From Knufia peltigerae (lineage: Eukaryota; Ascomycota; Eurotiomycetes; Chaetothyriales; Trichomeriaceae), in contig JAPDRN010000044.1 of NCBI GenBank assembly GCA_030247855.1, positions 124,001 to 188,000 on the forward strand: a stretch of DNA of 64,000 nt, written 5' to 3'. Positions within the stretch are counted from its first letter, which is position 1, and the number at the start of each line of letters is the position of its first letter. Position numbers and translations under genes: made by a program. The notes under the pieces are model-generated. The model was not told where the DNA came from. It ran no database searches and was given only the letters and a program-made list of their open reading frames with translations. Positions 42,197-52,188 of this stretch are shown one piece after another.

Positions 42197-44656
42197 ATGG
42201 TGAAGTTCTCACACGGCTGCTGGCACCCGTCTGCCGACACGATCATAGATTGGGCGGTCGAGGTTGTCAAGGCTGAATCACGAGACGATAGTCTACATTT
42301 TGTGACATGTTCTAAACCGATCAATTTTCGAGGTGACATCCTCAACAATCCTACATTGACACATCATATCAGCTCTCCCATCGATGATGTTCTCTACCTC
42401 TGTTCGACGCATTGGAAAGGCACCAAAGCCATCACACAAGGTCCGCATTTCGAATTGTTCCCTGATGGCAAGGTAAGCGTCTTGACTCCAGGTCAAGTTA
42501 GAGCACTGCTAATGTGGCTGGGCCAGATATCACCTTCACAGCAACCACGCATATGCAAGGACGCAACCAGCTTGTCTTTGGAGACGGAGAGCGTTGGCGC
42601 CAGAGTTGACACTCAACCAAAGTCCTTTAACATTGACTTTACTGCCAAAGACCGACTCCTCACCAAGCTGGGTTGGCGCTCAGTAGGCTATGTTAAGAAG
42701 GGCACCACCGCGCTCCATCCGAAAGCAAACTACACCAACCCCAACCGAGGTGAGCGGTGGACCACATATCAACTCCAAGTCAGCGTTGGCGAGAAGTTCT
42801 ACGGTCTCGGCGAACGATTCGGCCCGCTACAAAAGAATGGCCAGTCCATCGAACTCTGGAACGACGACGGTGGCACCGGTTCTGAGCTTACTTACAAGAA
42901 CATCCCGTTCTTCTTGAGCTCCCGAGGCTACGGTGTCTTTATCCCCACGTCCGCACTTGTCTCTCTGGAAGTCCAATCCGAGCGGACGACAAGAGTCAAC
43001 ATCGCCGTCCCTGGTGAGACACTCTCGATATACGTGATCTACGGACCGCATCCAAAATCCGTCCTGGAAAAGTATGCCCTCATTACGGGTAAGCCAGCAC
43101 TACCTCCGGCGTGGACATTCGGACTGTGGATGTCGACCAGCTTTACAACGGAGTACGACGAGAAGACAGTAACAACGTTCCTTGATGGCATGAAACAGCG
43201 TAATATCCCTCTCAGCGTCTTCCATTTCGACTGCTTCTGGATGCGTGGATTCGAGTGGTGCGATTTCGAGTTCGACCAGGACATGTTCCCCGACGCGGCG
43301 GGGCAGCTTTCGCGGATGAAGAATGATCGAGGCTTGCACGTGTGTGTATGGATCAATCCTTACATCGCGCAGGAAAGCAAGATCTTCGACGAGGGTGCCG
43401 AAAAGGGATACTTTCTGAAGCGTGGTGACGGCAGCGTCTGGCAATATGACTTCTGGCAAGCCGGCATGGGGTTCGTCGATTTCACAAACCCTGAAGCTTG
43501 CGTCTGGTACCAGAACAAGCTCCAGAAGTTGATTGACATGGGAGTCGACTCGTTCAAGACGGACTTTGGCGAGCGAATTCCTACCGGCGATGTCGTGTAC
43601 TTTGACGGCTCCGACCCCGGTAGAATGCACAACTACTATGCCTACCTCTACAACAAGGTGACTTTTGAGGTGCTGGAGCGGAACTTCGGCAAGCACAAGG
43701 CCACGTTGTTCGCACGATCAGCGACTGCGGGATGTCAGCAATTCCCTGTTCACTGGGGCGGCGATCCCTACAGCACATACGAGGCCATGGCTGAGACACT
43801 CCGAGGTGGACTCAGCCTTGCCCTCTCGGGCTTCGGCTACTGGGCACACGATATTGGTGGCTTCGAGGGCAAGCCGGATCCTGGCCTCTTCAAGAGATGG
43901 ATTGCGTTTGGCCTGCTTTCCAGTCATTCTCGACTGCACGGAAGCGGTAGTTTCCGGGCTCCCTGGCTGATTGATGACTCTGGCGAAGCGGACAAGGTGT
44001 TGCAGAAGTTTGTGACACTCAAGCAGTCTCTTATGCCGTACCTGTTTTCGCAAGCCCTACAGACGCACCAGACCGGTGTGCCGATGCTAAGAGCGTCATT
44101 CCTGGAATATCCCGAAGACCCGATCTCCTGGTTTTTGGACACCCAATACTTCATGGGTGACAATCTCCTCGTTGCCCCCGTGTTCAACAACGAAGGCGAC
44201 GTAACCTTCTACCTCCCGAAAGGACAGTGGTATGGCCTGATAGATGGGAAAATTCGCAATGGACCTGGCTATGTTACCGAGAAGCACGATTACTTCTCAA
44301 TTCCTGTGTTTCTGCGGCCAGGGTCGGCTATTGTCACCGGACAGAGCAATGGTCAGACGGTGTATGACTGGAGCAATGGCTTCAATCTAATGGTCAACCA
44401 TACCGATGATTTGAATAAGACCGTTGATATAGCTTCTCACGATCGGCCGGGGGAGATCGCTGTTTCTCTCAAGGTTGCAGGATCCAAAGATGATATTGTT
44501 GTCGAGGTGGTGAAGGGGTCTGTGCCGGCGGATTGGTCGCTTCAGATAGTGAACAAGGGCATCAAGACTATCTCAGTCGATGGTACTGAACAACAGGTTC
44601 AAGGAGAGAAGACAAGTATAGCAGCCAAGACTAAGACTGTTCGAGTGACATTTTGA
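42197..44656 (+). CDS. GH31 alpha-xylosidase
   Basis: A single exon encodes 819 residues. The ATG at 42197 is preferred over an in-frame GTG five codons upstream. The GH31 (beta/alpha)8 barrel carries the nucleophile in FKTDFGERIPTG (Asp456) and the acid/base in HWGGD (Asp523). The 67-residue spacing is close to that of the bacterial alpha-xylosidase YicI. The FKTDFGERIPT string and the following DGSDPGRMHNYYAYLYN are specific to the alpha-xylosidase branch rather than to alpha-glucosidases. No signal peptide is seen, so it is probably intracellular. It would release xylose from xyloglucan oligosaccharides such as isoprimeverose after uptake, and the divergent sugar transporter would suit that role. 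Confidence 0.92.
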   Translation: MVKFSHGCWHPSADTIIDWAVEVVKAESRDDSLHFVTCSKPINFRGDILNNPTLTHHISSPIDDVLYLCSTHWKGTKAITQGPHFELFPDGKVSVLTPGQVRALLMWLGQISPSQQPRICKDATSLSLETESVGARVDTQPKSFNIDFTAKDRLLTKLGWRSVGYVKKGTTALHPKANYTNPNRGERWTTYQLQVSVGEKFYGLGERFGPLQKNGQSIELWNDDGGTGSELTYKNIPFFLSSRGYGVFIPTSALVSLEVQSERTTRVNIAVPGETLSIYVIYGPHPKSVLEKYALITGKPALPPAWTFGLWMSTSFTTEYDEKTVTTFLDGMKQRNIPLSVFHFDCFWMRGFEWCDFEFDQDMFPDAAGQLSRMKNDRGLHVCVWINPYIAQESKIFDEGAEKGYFLKRGDGSVWQYDFWQAGMGFVDFTNPEACVWYQNKLQKLIDMGVDSFKTDFGERIPTGDVVYFDGSDPGRMHNYYAYLYNKVTFEVLERNFGKHKATLFARSATAGCQQFPVHWGGDPYSTYEAMAETLRGGLSLALSGFGYWAHDIGGFEGKPDPGLFKRWIAFGLLSSHSRLHGSGSFRAPWLIDDSGEADKVLQKFVTLKQSLMPYLFSQALQTHQTGVPMLRASFLEYPEDPISWFLDTQYFMGDNLLVAPVFNNEGDVTFYLPKGQWYGLIDGKIRNGPGYVTEKHDYFSIPVFLRPGSAIVTGQSNGQTVYDWSNGFNLMVNHTDDLNKTVDIASHDRPGEIAVSLKVAGSKDDIVVEVVKGSVPADWSLQIVNKGIKTISVDGTEQQVQGEKTSIAAKTKTVRVTF

Positions 44657-45658
44657 GAATATCAAAGCATGGCTGTCCGCCTGACAAGGGTGATACATTT
44701 CATGTAGATATGGTGGACAAAATGTGACGAGTCAATCTGGATTCTTTGCAGCCGTGCTGTCGATGCATCCTCCACTTCTCTGTGACTTACGTGAACCCTC
44801 CCACCATGCTCTTTCATCATTGTATGCCGTAAGGCAACGTGGCAACACATAACATGTGGTGTTGCAAGGTGATGTTCATTATACTCCTGGCTTGGACCAT
44901 TTCAAGCAGGCTGGCAATGATACCTTAGGAGTGAGAATGTGGAGGGAAGCCTACAAATCTCAGAAGCGATCATCTTGTGGGGTATTCGGCCGATGCCCCT
45001 GGGGGTCGGTTCTTTTGACAAGCCACTGGTTTCTCCAAAGTCTCTTTCCTCCTCCACCTATATCTCTCCCACTTTCGTTCTCGTCTCCTAATTTCACCGT
45101 CGATGGACCAAAATCTCAAATCCACCAGGCGTTTCTCTCTTGCTTCACGCAGTTACATATTCGACATAGGCTTCCCCAGACCGTTTCCGCAAAAAGGGTA
45201 TGTGGGGTAACTCAGCATGAGATGGGGGCCTCGAAGTCGAGAACAGAGCTTGGCAATGTGATGATCATTGCTTTCGTTGGAAAACAGTGATGCAGGCAGG
45301 GTGTACATGTACCTTGGCACGGACGTTGTGATTCTCGACCCCACGAGTATCAACCTATTTTCGTGGGGATCCCCAACTCTAGGCTATGAAACTGCACGTA
45401 TTGTTTGCCTTGACCGGTGCTGCAACTGTCTAGAAGGGCCATCTTGGTGCTCCAAATATGCTGTCAGCGAAGGAAAACATAACATCAGTCACAAGTTGGC
45501 CAAGAGTCGACTGAGTCCATGATCCTCGGCGATGTTGGAGAACTGGTGCAGAGGAGGTACCTCTATCTTAGGTCAAGTATATGTCTGCGGGCATTCTCTC
45601 TCGTCAACTTCTCCGTGTCGCATGCTGGGCTGTTCTCGTTCTCCCTCACCTTCCAAAC
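44657..45658. other. Intergenic stretch upstream of the DAL5-type MFS gene
   Basis: This one-kilobase gap between two plus-strand genes has no recognisable gene. An in-frame ATG at 45581 would lengthen the following transporter by 26 residues. Confidence 0.4.
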
Positions 45659-47443
45659 ATGAGCAGTACAATCAACGCAGTGGCTGACAAGGCCGAGATT
45701 ATTGCGACAGAGCATCATGAGATGATGTCGACGGACAAAGGGGGTGACATTCCGGATAAGGGCATCCCTGTTGGTGACTCGGAGAAACGCAGACTCTCAA
45801 GGAGGATTTCTATTCACCTGATACCCATGTTGGCTATAGTGTACTCATTCTCGGTTATCGATCGAGTCAATATTGGGCAGGTCTGCTTGTACCACCCAGC
45901 CCTATAAGAGTCAATTGTGGATATCTGACCGTCTACTAGGCCAAGGTCGTTGGAATGACCGAGGATTTGAGCATGCATGGAAGTGCTCCGTATTCTGTGT
46001 GCCTGCTTGTCTTCTTTCCGGCTTATATGATGTAAGTCTCGTTCGTCGCTCCACATCAACGGCCTGAATTTCTCACACCAACGAAAGAGCCGAATTACCA
46101 GGAAATATGGCTCTCGTCAAGTTCGGAGTTGCGAAGACTCTGGCATTCTTGATGCTTGCTTTGGGCGTGAGCACGCTAGCGCAAGGCCATACCAAACACT
46201 GGGGTGTTCTCGCCTTTTGTCGTGTCTTGGTCGGAGCCTTCGAGGCCAGCATTTTCCCGGCATGCATCTACCTGATTTCCAGCTGGTATGTTCGGTACGA
46301 AGCTCACAAGATGCTCGCCATCCTTTACAGCATTGGTCTGGTGGCAAGCTCTTTTGCAGGAGTGTTAGCCTACGCGCTTGCATTGCTGGAAGGTCATGCC
46401 GGATGGCTTGGCTGGAGGTGGATCTTCACAGTAAGTTCTCTACTCGCATTTAGTAAGACCTTTCAGCTCACATGTGTCAGATCGAGGGGGCAGTAACTGC
46501 AGCATTTGCCATACCAACCTACTTTTTCATCGTTGATTTCCCCGACAGAGCCACTTTCCTCTCTCAGCGGGAGAGAGAGATACGTATGCAAGAGTTGAAC
46601 GAGGACAGGGGTGATGCGGCAACTTCACAAGTCACTCTCAAGAATCTCAAAGATTTGAAAGGGGAGCTGGCAATTGAGTTCATCCTGCACACGTCGCTGA
46701 TCATTCGGAGACTGGACCATCTGGCTCGTCACGTTCATGTATCTGTGCAACGTCTGCATGGTGTATGGTCTGGCCTTTTACGTGCCATCTATATTGGTGG
46801 TAAGTTGACCACGAACCGTCGAGTCTGTCCAGCCTAATAAAAACCATCAAAACAGGGACTCGGATACTCTGGCCTTCAAGCAAACTTGTATAGTGCTCCG
46901 CCGTATCTGGTTGCAGTTGGGTTCCTGCTCCTGAGTTCGTACTTTGCCGATCGAATGCAGCGTCGACTTCCCCTTGTCATCATACAAGGCTGCATAGGCA
47001 TTGTTGGCCTCGCCAGTAAGTCTTCTCATTGATCCTTCGGTTCGTCAGGGCTTTAGGCTGACAATCGTCAAGTGATCTCCCAGCTCAATCTCTCTCCTGA
47101 GACTCGATATGCAGGCACATGTTTAGCGATTGCGGCGTGTCAATCTAACAATTCAGCTATCCTGATCTTCGGGCAAAACAATGTCGTAGGATCATCCAAA
47201 CGATCCGTTGCCTCCGTCCTTAACATTGCCGGGGGGACAATTGGCGGCTTGCTAGGCAGCACGATATACCTCCAGAAGGAAGCCCCAACGTACACCACAG
47301 GATTGGGCGTCACGATGGCTCTTCAGGCGTGCTTGATAATCACGAGCATTGCAGCTTGGGCTAAACTTTCCAGCTATAACCGCGCAGCTGACAACGAACG
47401 GGCTGTTTTCAACGGGGCTGAGAGCTGGAGATGGACTCTGTGA
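45659..47443 (+). CDS. MFS anion:cation symporter, DAL5/allantoate-permease type, with a lesion at one splice donor
   Basis: The exons are 45659-45880, 45940-46031, 46088-46430, 46481-46661, 46711-46799, 46856-47015 and 47073-47443. Read this way they encode 485 residues in one frame, with the ACS marks SVIDRVNIGQAKV in segment 1, VFFPAYMIAELPGNM, GWLGWRWIF and VYGLAFYVPSILVGLGYSG. The family moves carboxylates such as allantoate, nicotinate or tartrate. The intron 46662-46710 begins GGGAGC instead of GTGAGC, yet removing it is the only way to regain the family sequence DWTIWLVTFMYLCNV. If it is not spliced, the frame runs to a stop within about 45 codons. The gene may therefore be damaged. 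A longer N terminus from 45581 is possible. Confidence 0.78.
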
Positions 47444-47875
47444 AACATTACGGACACCCTGTGCTTCGAAGGAGACCGCTAACAATCGTTGTTCATGTGA
47501 AAAGGACGATTATGATCCTTGGCCGCGTTGCATGCAATTAAAGGGGTCAAACAGGCGTCTCTGCCTCGCCGTATCGTCTAAGCCTATCTCGGTAATTTTC
47601 ATGTCTAGCGCAATTAAACGCGTCGCCCTTACATCGCACTCGATCTTTTTCGTGTCTCAGCGTCGGTTGCTTTTTTTGGCCGGTTCAGTCTTTAGACACT
47701 TTTAACTTACAGTAGAGGGCACGGAGCGGTGTCTCAGTTATCGGCCCTAATTCCTTCGAGTCGATCACATATCCCGACTGCACAGCACCCCCGAGGGTCG
47801 CCAGCTTTTCGTCTCGTCCAAAACCCTCTCCGAAGCATCGCTTTTTGAATCTTTCGATACAACAATGAGACGGTG
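47444..47875. other. Intergenic stretch and leader of the GDP-mannose transporter gene
   Basis: These 430 bases hold the terminator of the MFS gene and the promoter and leader of the next one, including a tiny upstream open frame at its end. Confidence 0.4.
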
Positions 47876-47876
47876 A
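47865..47876 (+). promoter_or_regulatory. Minimal upstream ORF overlapping the start codon (TGATG)
   Basis: An ATG at 47865 opens a three-codon frame whose stop TGA (47874-47876) shares its last base with the main ATG at 47876. The uORF start has A at -3, a good context. If transcribed, it would favour leaky scanning or stop-start coupling. Confidence 0.4.
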
Positions 47877-49231
47877 TGCCAGACAAGAACAACGAGAATC
47901 CAGAGACAAGAGATATCAGCAAAATGAAAGACAAGGAGTTTAGTGAACGGGAGAAGTTCCTCTCGGAGCCTGCGCCCCATCAGCCACCGGGCGACAATGG
48001 CAGCAAGGGTAGTGCACTCTCGCAACTCGAGAACAATCCTGGTGCTGCTGTTCTGGCCTACTGTTTTTCATCGATCAGTATGACGGTTGTCAACAAATAT
48101 GTCGTTTCCGGCTCATCGTGGAGCTTGAATTTCTTGTATCTGGCCATTCAGGTAGGTCACTCTGCGACTATGTCAAGGTCCTTCGGCTGATACATTCTCG
48201 GTAGTCCATGATCTGCACGGCTGCAATCCTAGTTTTGAAAAACATGGGCATGATTCCAAAGCTGGCTGCCTTGGAGAGCAGCAAGGTCAAGAAATGTATG
48301 TCCGCCGCAGCCAGTGAACGGCTCGTGCTAATACTGGATCAGGGCTCCCCGTGTCCGTCGTCTTCGTCGGCATGATTTACACCAGCACCAAGGCGCTTCA
48401 ATTTCTATCGGTTCCAGTCTACACGATTTTCAAGAATTTAACCATCATCGTCATTGCTTATGGTGAGGTCCTATGGTTTGGCGGCAGCGTTACTCCACTA
48501 CTTTTGCTATCGTTCGGCTTCATGGTGCTCAGCTCTATTGTTGCTGCATGGGCAGATATACAAGCTGCACTGCAGGGCGTCGGACATTCGGTCGAAACCA
48601 CCGCTGCCATTTCGACCTTGAACGCCGGCTATTTCTGGATGGGGCTAAACGTCTTCTGCACTGCGTCGTATGTTCTGGGCACGCGCAAGTTCATCACCTC
48701 ACTGAACTTCAAAGATTGGGATAGTAAGTTGTTATTGCTCCATGATATCCAACGCCAGACTTGTGAACGCAAATTAACCGTTATACCACAGCCATGTTCT
48801 ATAACAACCTGCTCTCCCTCCCCATAATGATTATCTGCTCTCTGATCACCGAGGACTGGTCTGCGGCCAACTTTGCGAAGAATTTCCCCGCCGAGTCACG
48901 GAACAACATCATGATTGGCATGTTCTACTCTGGTCTGGGCGCCATCTTCATCTCGTACTCTTCTGCCTGGTGCATTCGCAAAACCTCATCCACAACGTAC
49001 TCGTTTGTTGGTTATCTGAACAAGCTTCCTCTTGCCATCAGCGGCATCGTCTTTTTCGATGCTCCTGTCACATTTGGCAGTATCTCGGCTATTCTGCTGG
49101 GCTTCTTCAGTGGCCTTGTCTACGGCTATGGCAAGATGAAGCAGAAAGAGCAGTTAAAGCAGGTTCTTCCGACCTACCAACCGGTCATGAGCGCCAGTTC
49201 TCAGAGTCAAAAAGATGCTTCCAGATCATGA
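47876..49231 (+). CDS. GDP-mannose transporter (Vrg4-like nucleotide-sugar carrier)
   Basis: The exons are 47876-48151, 48205-48295, 48343-48723 and 48792-49231, encoding 395 residues. A hydrophilic N-terminal tail of about 50 residues precedes ten expected membrane segments of the DMT/NST superfamily. SISMTVVNKYVVSG near the first segment and the FVGYLNKLPLAISGI stretch correspond to the Vrg4 FYNN and GALNK regions. GSLNK-like spelling varies between fungi, and here it is GYLNK. It should exchange GDP-mannose for GMP across the Golgi membrane, feeding mannan and glycoprotein synthesis. The track of stops and the uORF make 47876 the best start. Confidence 0.9.
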
Positions 49232-50091
49232 GCCAATTATGACTAGGCCCCCAGGAAGGACCAAGCACTTTTATGGATTGAGACCGTTTTCATGTGCTGC
49301 GCCATGACCTATTTATGCGATCGTCTTTGTGGACGAGGCAATCAGATTCGAGTACAATATCTTTGACTTCTGGGTTTCAAGGTGTGTACTCCGCAACTAT
49401 GTATATATTGATGTTTGTATATTAGAGATAGATTTGTTCTGAAGCTATGTTTGCAGATAGCGCGTTTGGCAGCTCGGCGAGAAACCAGCTCCAGATCGTC
49501 CTATTTCCCAATACTTGTTTCTCAAGGTCCAAGTCCAGATCAGAGATGACCCTGAGCATCGAAAAGCACTGACTCATGACACGTTTCCTGAATGTTCGAC
49601 CATAACATGAGGCTTCTGTACACCCAGACGTCCACGTCGCAGCTGTCTTACCTGGTGTATTGCCAGGATTACTCGGAATTCTTTGCAAACTTGAATTTGT
49701 CTTAACTTGTTCCTATTCCTCTTTACGAAAGTTGGAAATACAACGACGCATAAGTACCTAGGCTTAGACTCGTTCATACATCAATGCCTTCAATATTGTC
49801 GGTACGAATACGAACACGAAGGTCAAACCACCCTTGGTCATCTATTCAACCAATCAGGTCAGACTCACTAATCAATCTCCCGATAAGAGTCCGAGGTACG
49901 AGGTACATATTGTTTTCGTTCTCAGTGATGCCCTGCAACAACGACCAGGAGTCTCTTCAGTTCAACCTGCACGCCCTACCTGGAAGTTGTTGAGGCCAAG
50001 CAGTCAGTGTTATTCTAAAGCGCGGACTCGATCCCGATGCAGCCTCGCTTGATCATTGCACGAGGGATGGCCAAACGTCTCATCTGAAACA
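49232..50091. other. Intergenic stretch upstream of the second Zn2Cys6 gene
   Basis: These 860 bases show no domain-bearing frame. A short uORF lies at the right end (50067-50087). Confidence 0.4.
50067..50087 (+). promoter_or_regulatory. Six-codon upstream ORF of the Zn2Cys6 gene
   Basis: ATG at 50067, six codons and TGA at 50085-50087 end five bases before the main ATG at 50092. If it lies in the leader, it would lower translation of the regulator. The transcript start is unknown. Confidence 0.3.
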
Positions 50092-52150
50092 ATGCCCCGC
50101 AAGACCAGCGGCTGCTGGACATGCAGGGCTCGCAAAAAGAAGTGCGACGAGGCCCGCCCGGCCTGCTCATCTTGTAGCTTACGTTCGATAACATGCTACG
50201 GCTATGATGCAAAGCCGGTTTGGATGGATGGCGGTCCAACCGAGAAGAACATGATGGGCACCCTCCAGCGACGCATCAAGGAGAGTTACAGACTACGGCG
50301 CACTCGAAGGTGCAAAACCACCGCTGCCAATAACGACTCTCTCTGCAACTATGACTCTAGCTCAGGGGCTGCAACTGGTCGGTCTTTCGTGGAATCCCCG
50401 TCGCCAGATTCATCATCATGGACCCAGCGGAGCTCAATCTTGATGCTGGACAGATCTTCCCAGCGGCTACAACGCACCACACCTCCATACGATCGAGATT
50501 GCTGTCTTGCGATCAGAAAGTCTCACGAGCCTAGAAGAAGCAATCTCGGCTTGCTCTATTCTAACTCGACATACATATCGAATCGATGCAGCACTGACCC
50601 TAGCCCTCCTTCCTTTGCGCCCATCTCGTTTACCGAATCCGAACTCAACCTGATTATGTATTACTTAGATCACATTTTTCCACGTGTTGCTCCCTTCTTC
50701 AAATACTCGGCAGCAGACAATGGTCGAGGGTGGCTTCTCAACCTGTTTCTACGCATCCGACCCCTATACACCGCGGTCGTTTGTCTGAGTGCGTGTGACA
50801 AAGCACAATTCCTCCTTGGACCGCTTACTGATGTTCCCCAACCTTACCACGACCTGGAGATGCAGCATCTGCAAAGTGTGGCTGATCTGCGCGACCATCT
50901 CGACCAGTTGGCCACAAAGACAGGTGCTAGTCAGATGGCAGCCGGGGTTGAGGCGCTCGTGTGTATCATTCACCTCATATTTTTTGAGGTTTGTAGCTCC
51001 TATTTCTCCTAACCCATTCTCACCCCGAATTCGCTTTCACCTGTCAAGGCTTCTCTGCATTTGTTTTACATTCAGAACCTGAAACTAATCTGAAATTTTC
51101 ATATTTACATAGCTCTGGATTCCCAGGAGAGGTTTTGGGGTCAGCGATTGGACAATGCATCTCGACGCCGCCAGCGCTCTTCTGTCAACTCTTGATGTTG
51201 CCTCGAACTCAATCATCCCAGGCAAAGGAAATACAACGCCTATACCAGCATCCCCGTCTGAAGGGTTTGACGACTCTATCCGAACCGATATCCCCGTCCA
51301 CCTCCTCTCTGACAGCGAACAGTCTGCTTTCACCTTTTTCCTTGATTGGTATACTTACGTCTTCGTCTGTGCTACCGCCACCTTCGGAATGACTCCGCAA
51401 TCGGCTCAAGCTATTGGCCGCATCAGAGCTATCTATCAGCCCGAGAAGGACAAGCTCAGGGACCTGCGTGGGTGCGAGGACTGGGTTCTCCTCACCATTC
51501 TCGAAATCGCTGTCCTGAAGGACTGGAAACAGAAAGCCTCACAGGCTGGCACACTCAGTCTACGGGAACTTAACCGCCGTGCAGCCTTGATTGAGAGGAA
51601 ACTCCAAGATGGTGCCGCGCGATGTGCTCGTCCTCTACGACGATCATCATCGATGCCATCCTCAACTTCGTGTTCCATACCTAATGGCGGCACTCTGGGC
51701 ACCAATTCCACTTCAACTCCGTCATCTTCAGCATCGGCAGGTTTATCACGGGACGAAGAATTCCGAATGATTACCAGCACATTTATCCATGCTGCCCTTG
51801 TATTCCTTCACGTCGTCGTCTCGGGGTACTTCCCTAACATACCCGAAATTCGAAACTCTGTCCTTCAGACATTGGCCGCACTCGAGTACATGCGCACTTA
51901 CTCGGCGCATAACATCCCCTCTTGGCCATACTGTGTAGCGGGTTGTCTGGCCTTGGAATCAGAGTATTCACGCTTCCGTACACTATTTCCGCCATTTGAA
52001 GAAGGCACGCATCCCCTGGTCATGACAATGTGGACACTGGAAATCCTAGAGGAGTGTTGGAAGACTCGAGCATCGCAGCCAGGAGGCAGAGAGACATGTA
52101 GTTGGGCCGCCGCTATGAATCAACTAGGTACTCGGCTTTTGTTGCTTTGA
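50092..52150 (+). CDS. Zn2Cys6 transcription factor with fungal TF family 2 domain
   Basis: The exons are 50092-50988 and 51113-52150, encoding 644 residues. The zinc cluster sits at the very N terminus, Cys8 onward, with spacing C-x2-C-x6-C-x5-C-x2-C-x6-C and the usual KTSGCWTCRARKKKCDE start. The remainder, from ESELNLIMYYLDHIFPRVAPFF onward, is the fungal-specific transcription-factor 2 domain (DUF3468-like). This includes WVLLTILEIAVLKDWK and the C-terminal PLVMTMWTLEILEECW. A Ser/Thr-rich linker (about 520-560) lies inside it. It is tail-to-tail with the amidase gene, with only 38 bases between stop codons, so the 3' UTRs must overlap. It is a candidate regulator of the nitrogen genes to its right. 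Confidence 0.88.
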
Positions 52151-52188
52151 GTGGCATGCTAGCATATCTCTTGCAAGCCACATGCCGA

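Noticed and set aside
45581..45658. Upstream ATG adding a signal-peptide-like 26 residues to the DAL5-type transporter
   Set aside because: ACS transporters lack signal peptides; the ATG at 45659 gives a normal hydrophilic tail. Not excluded.
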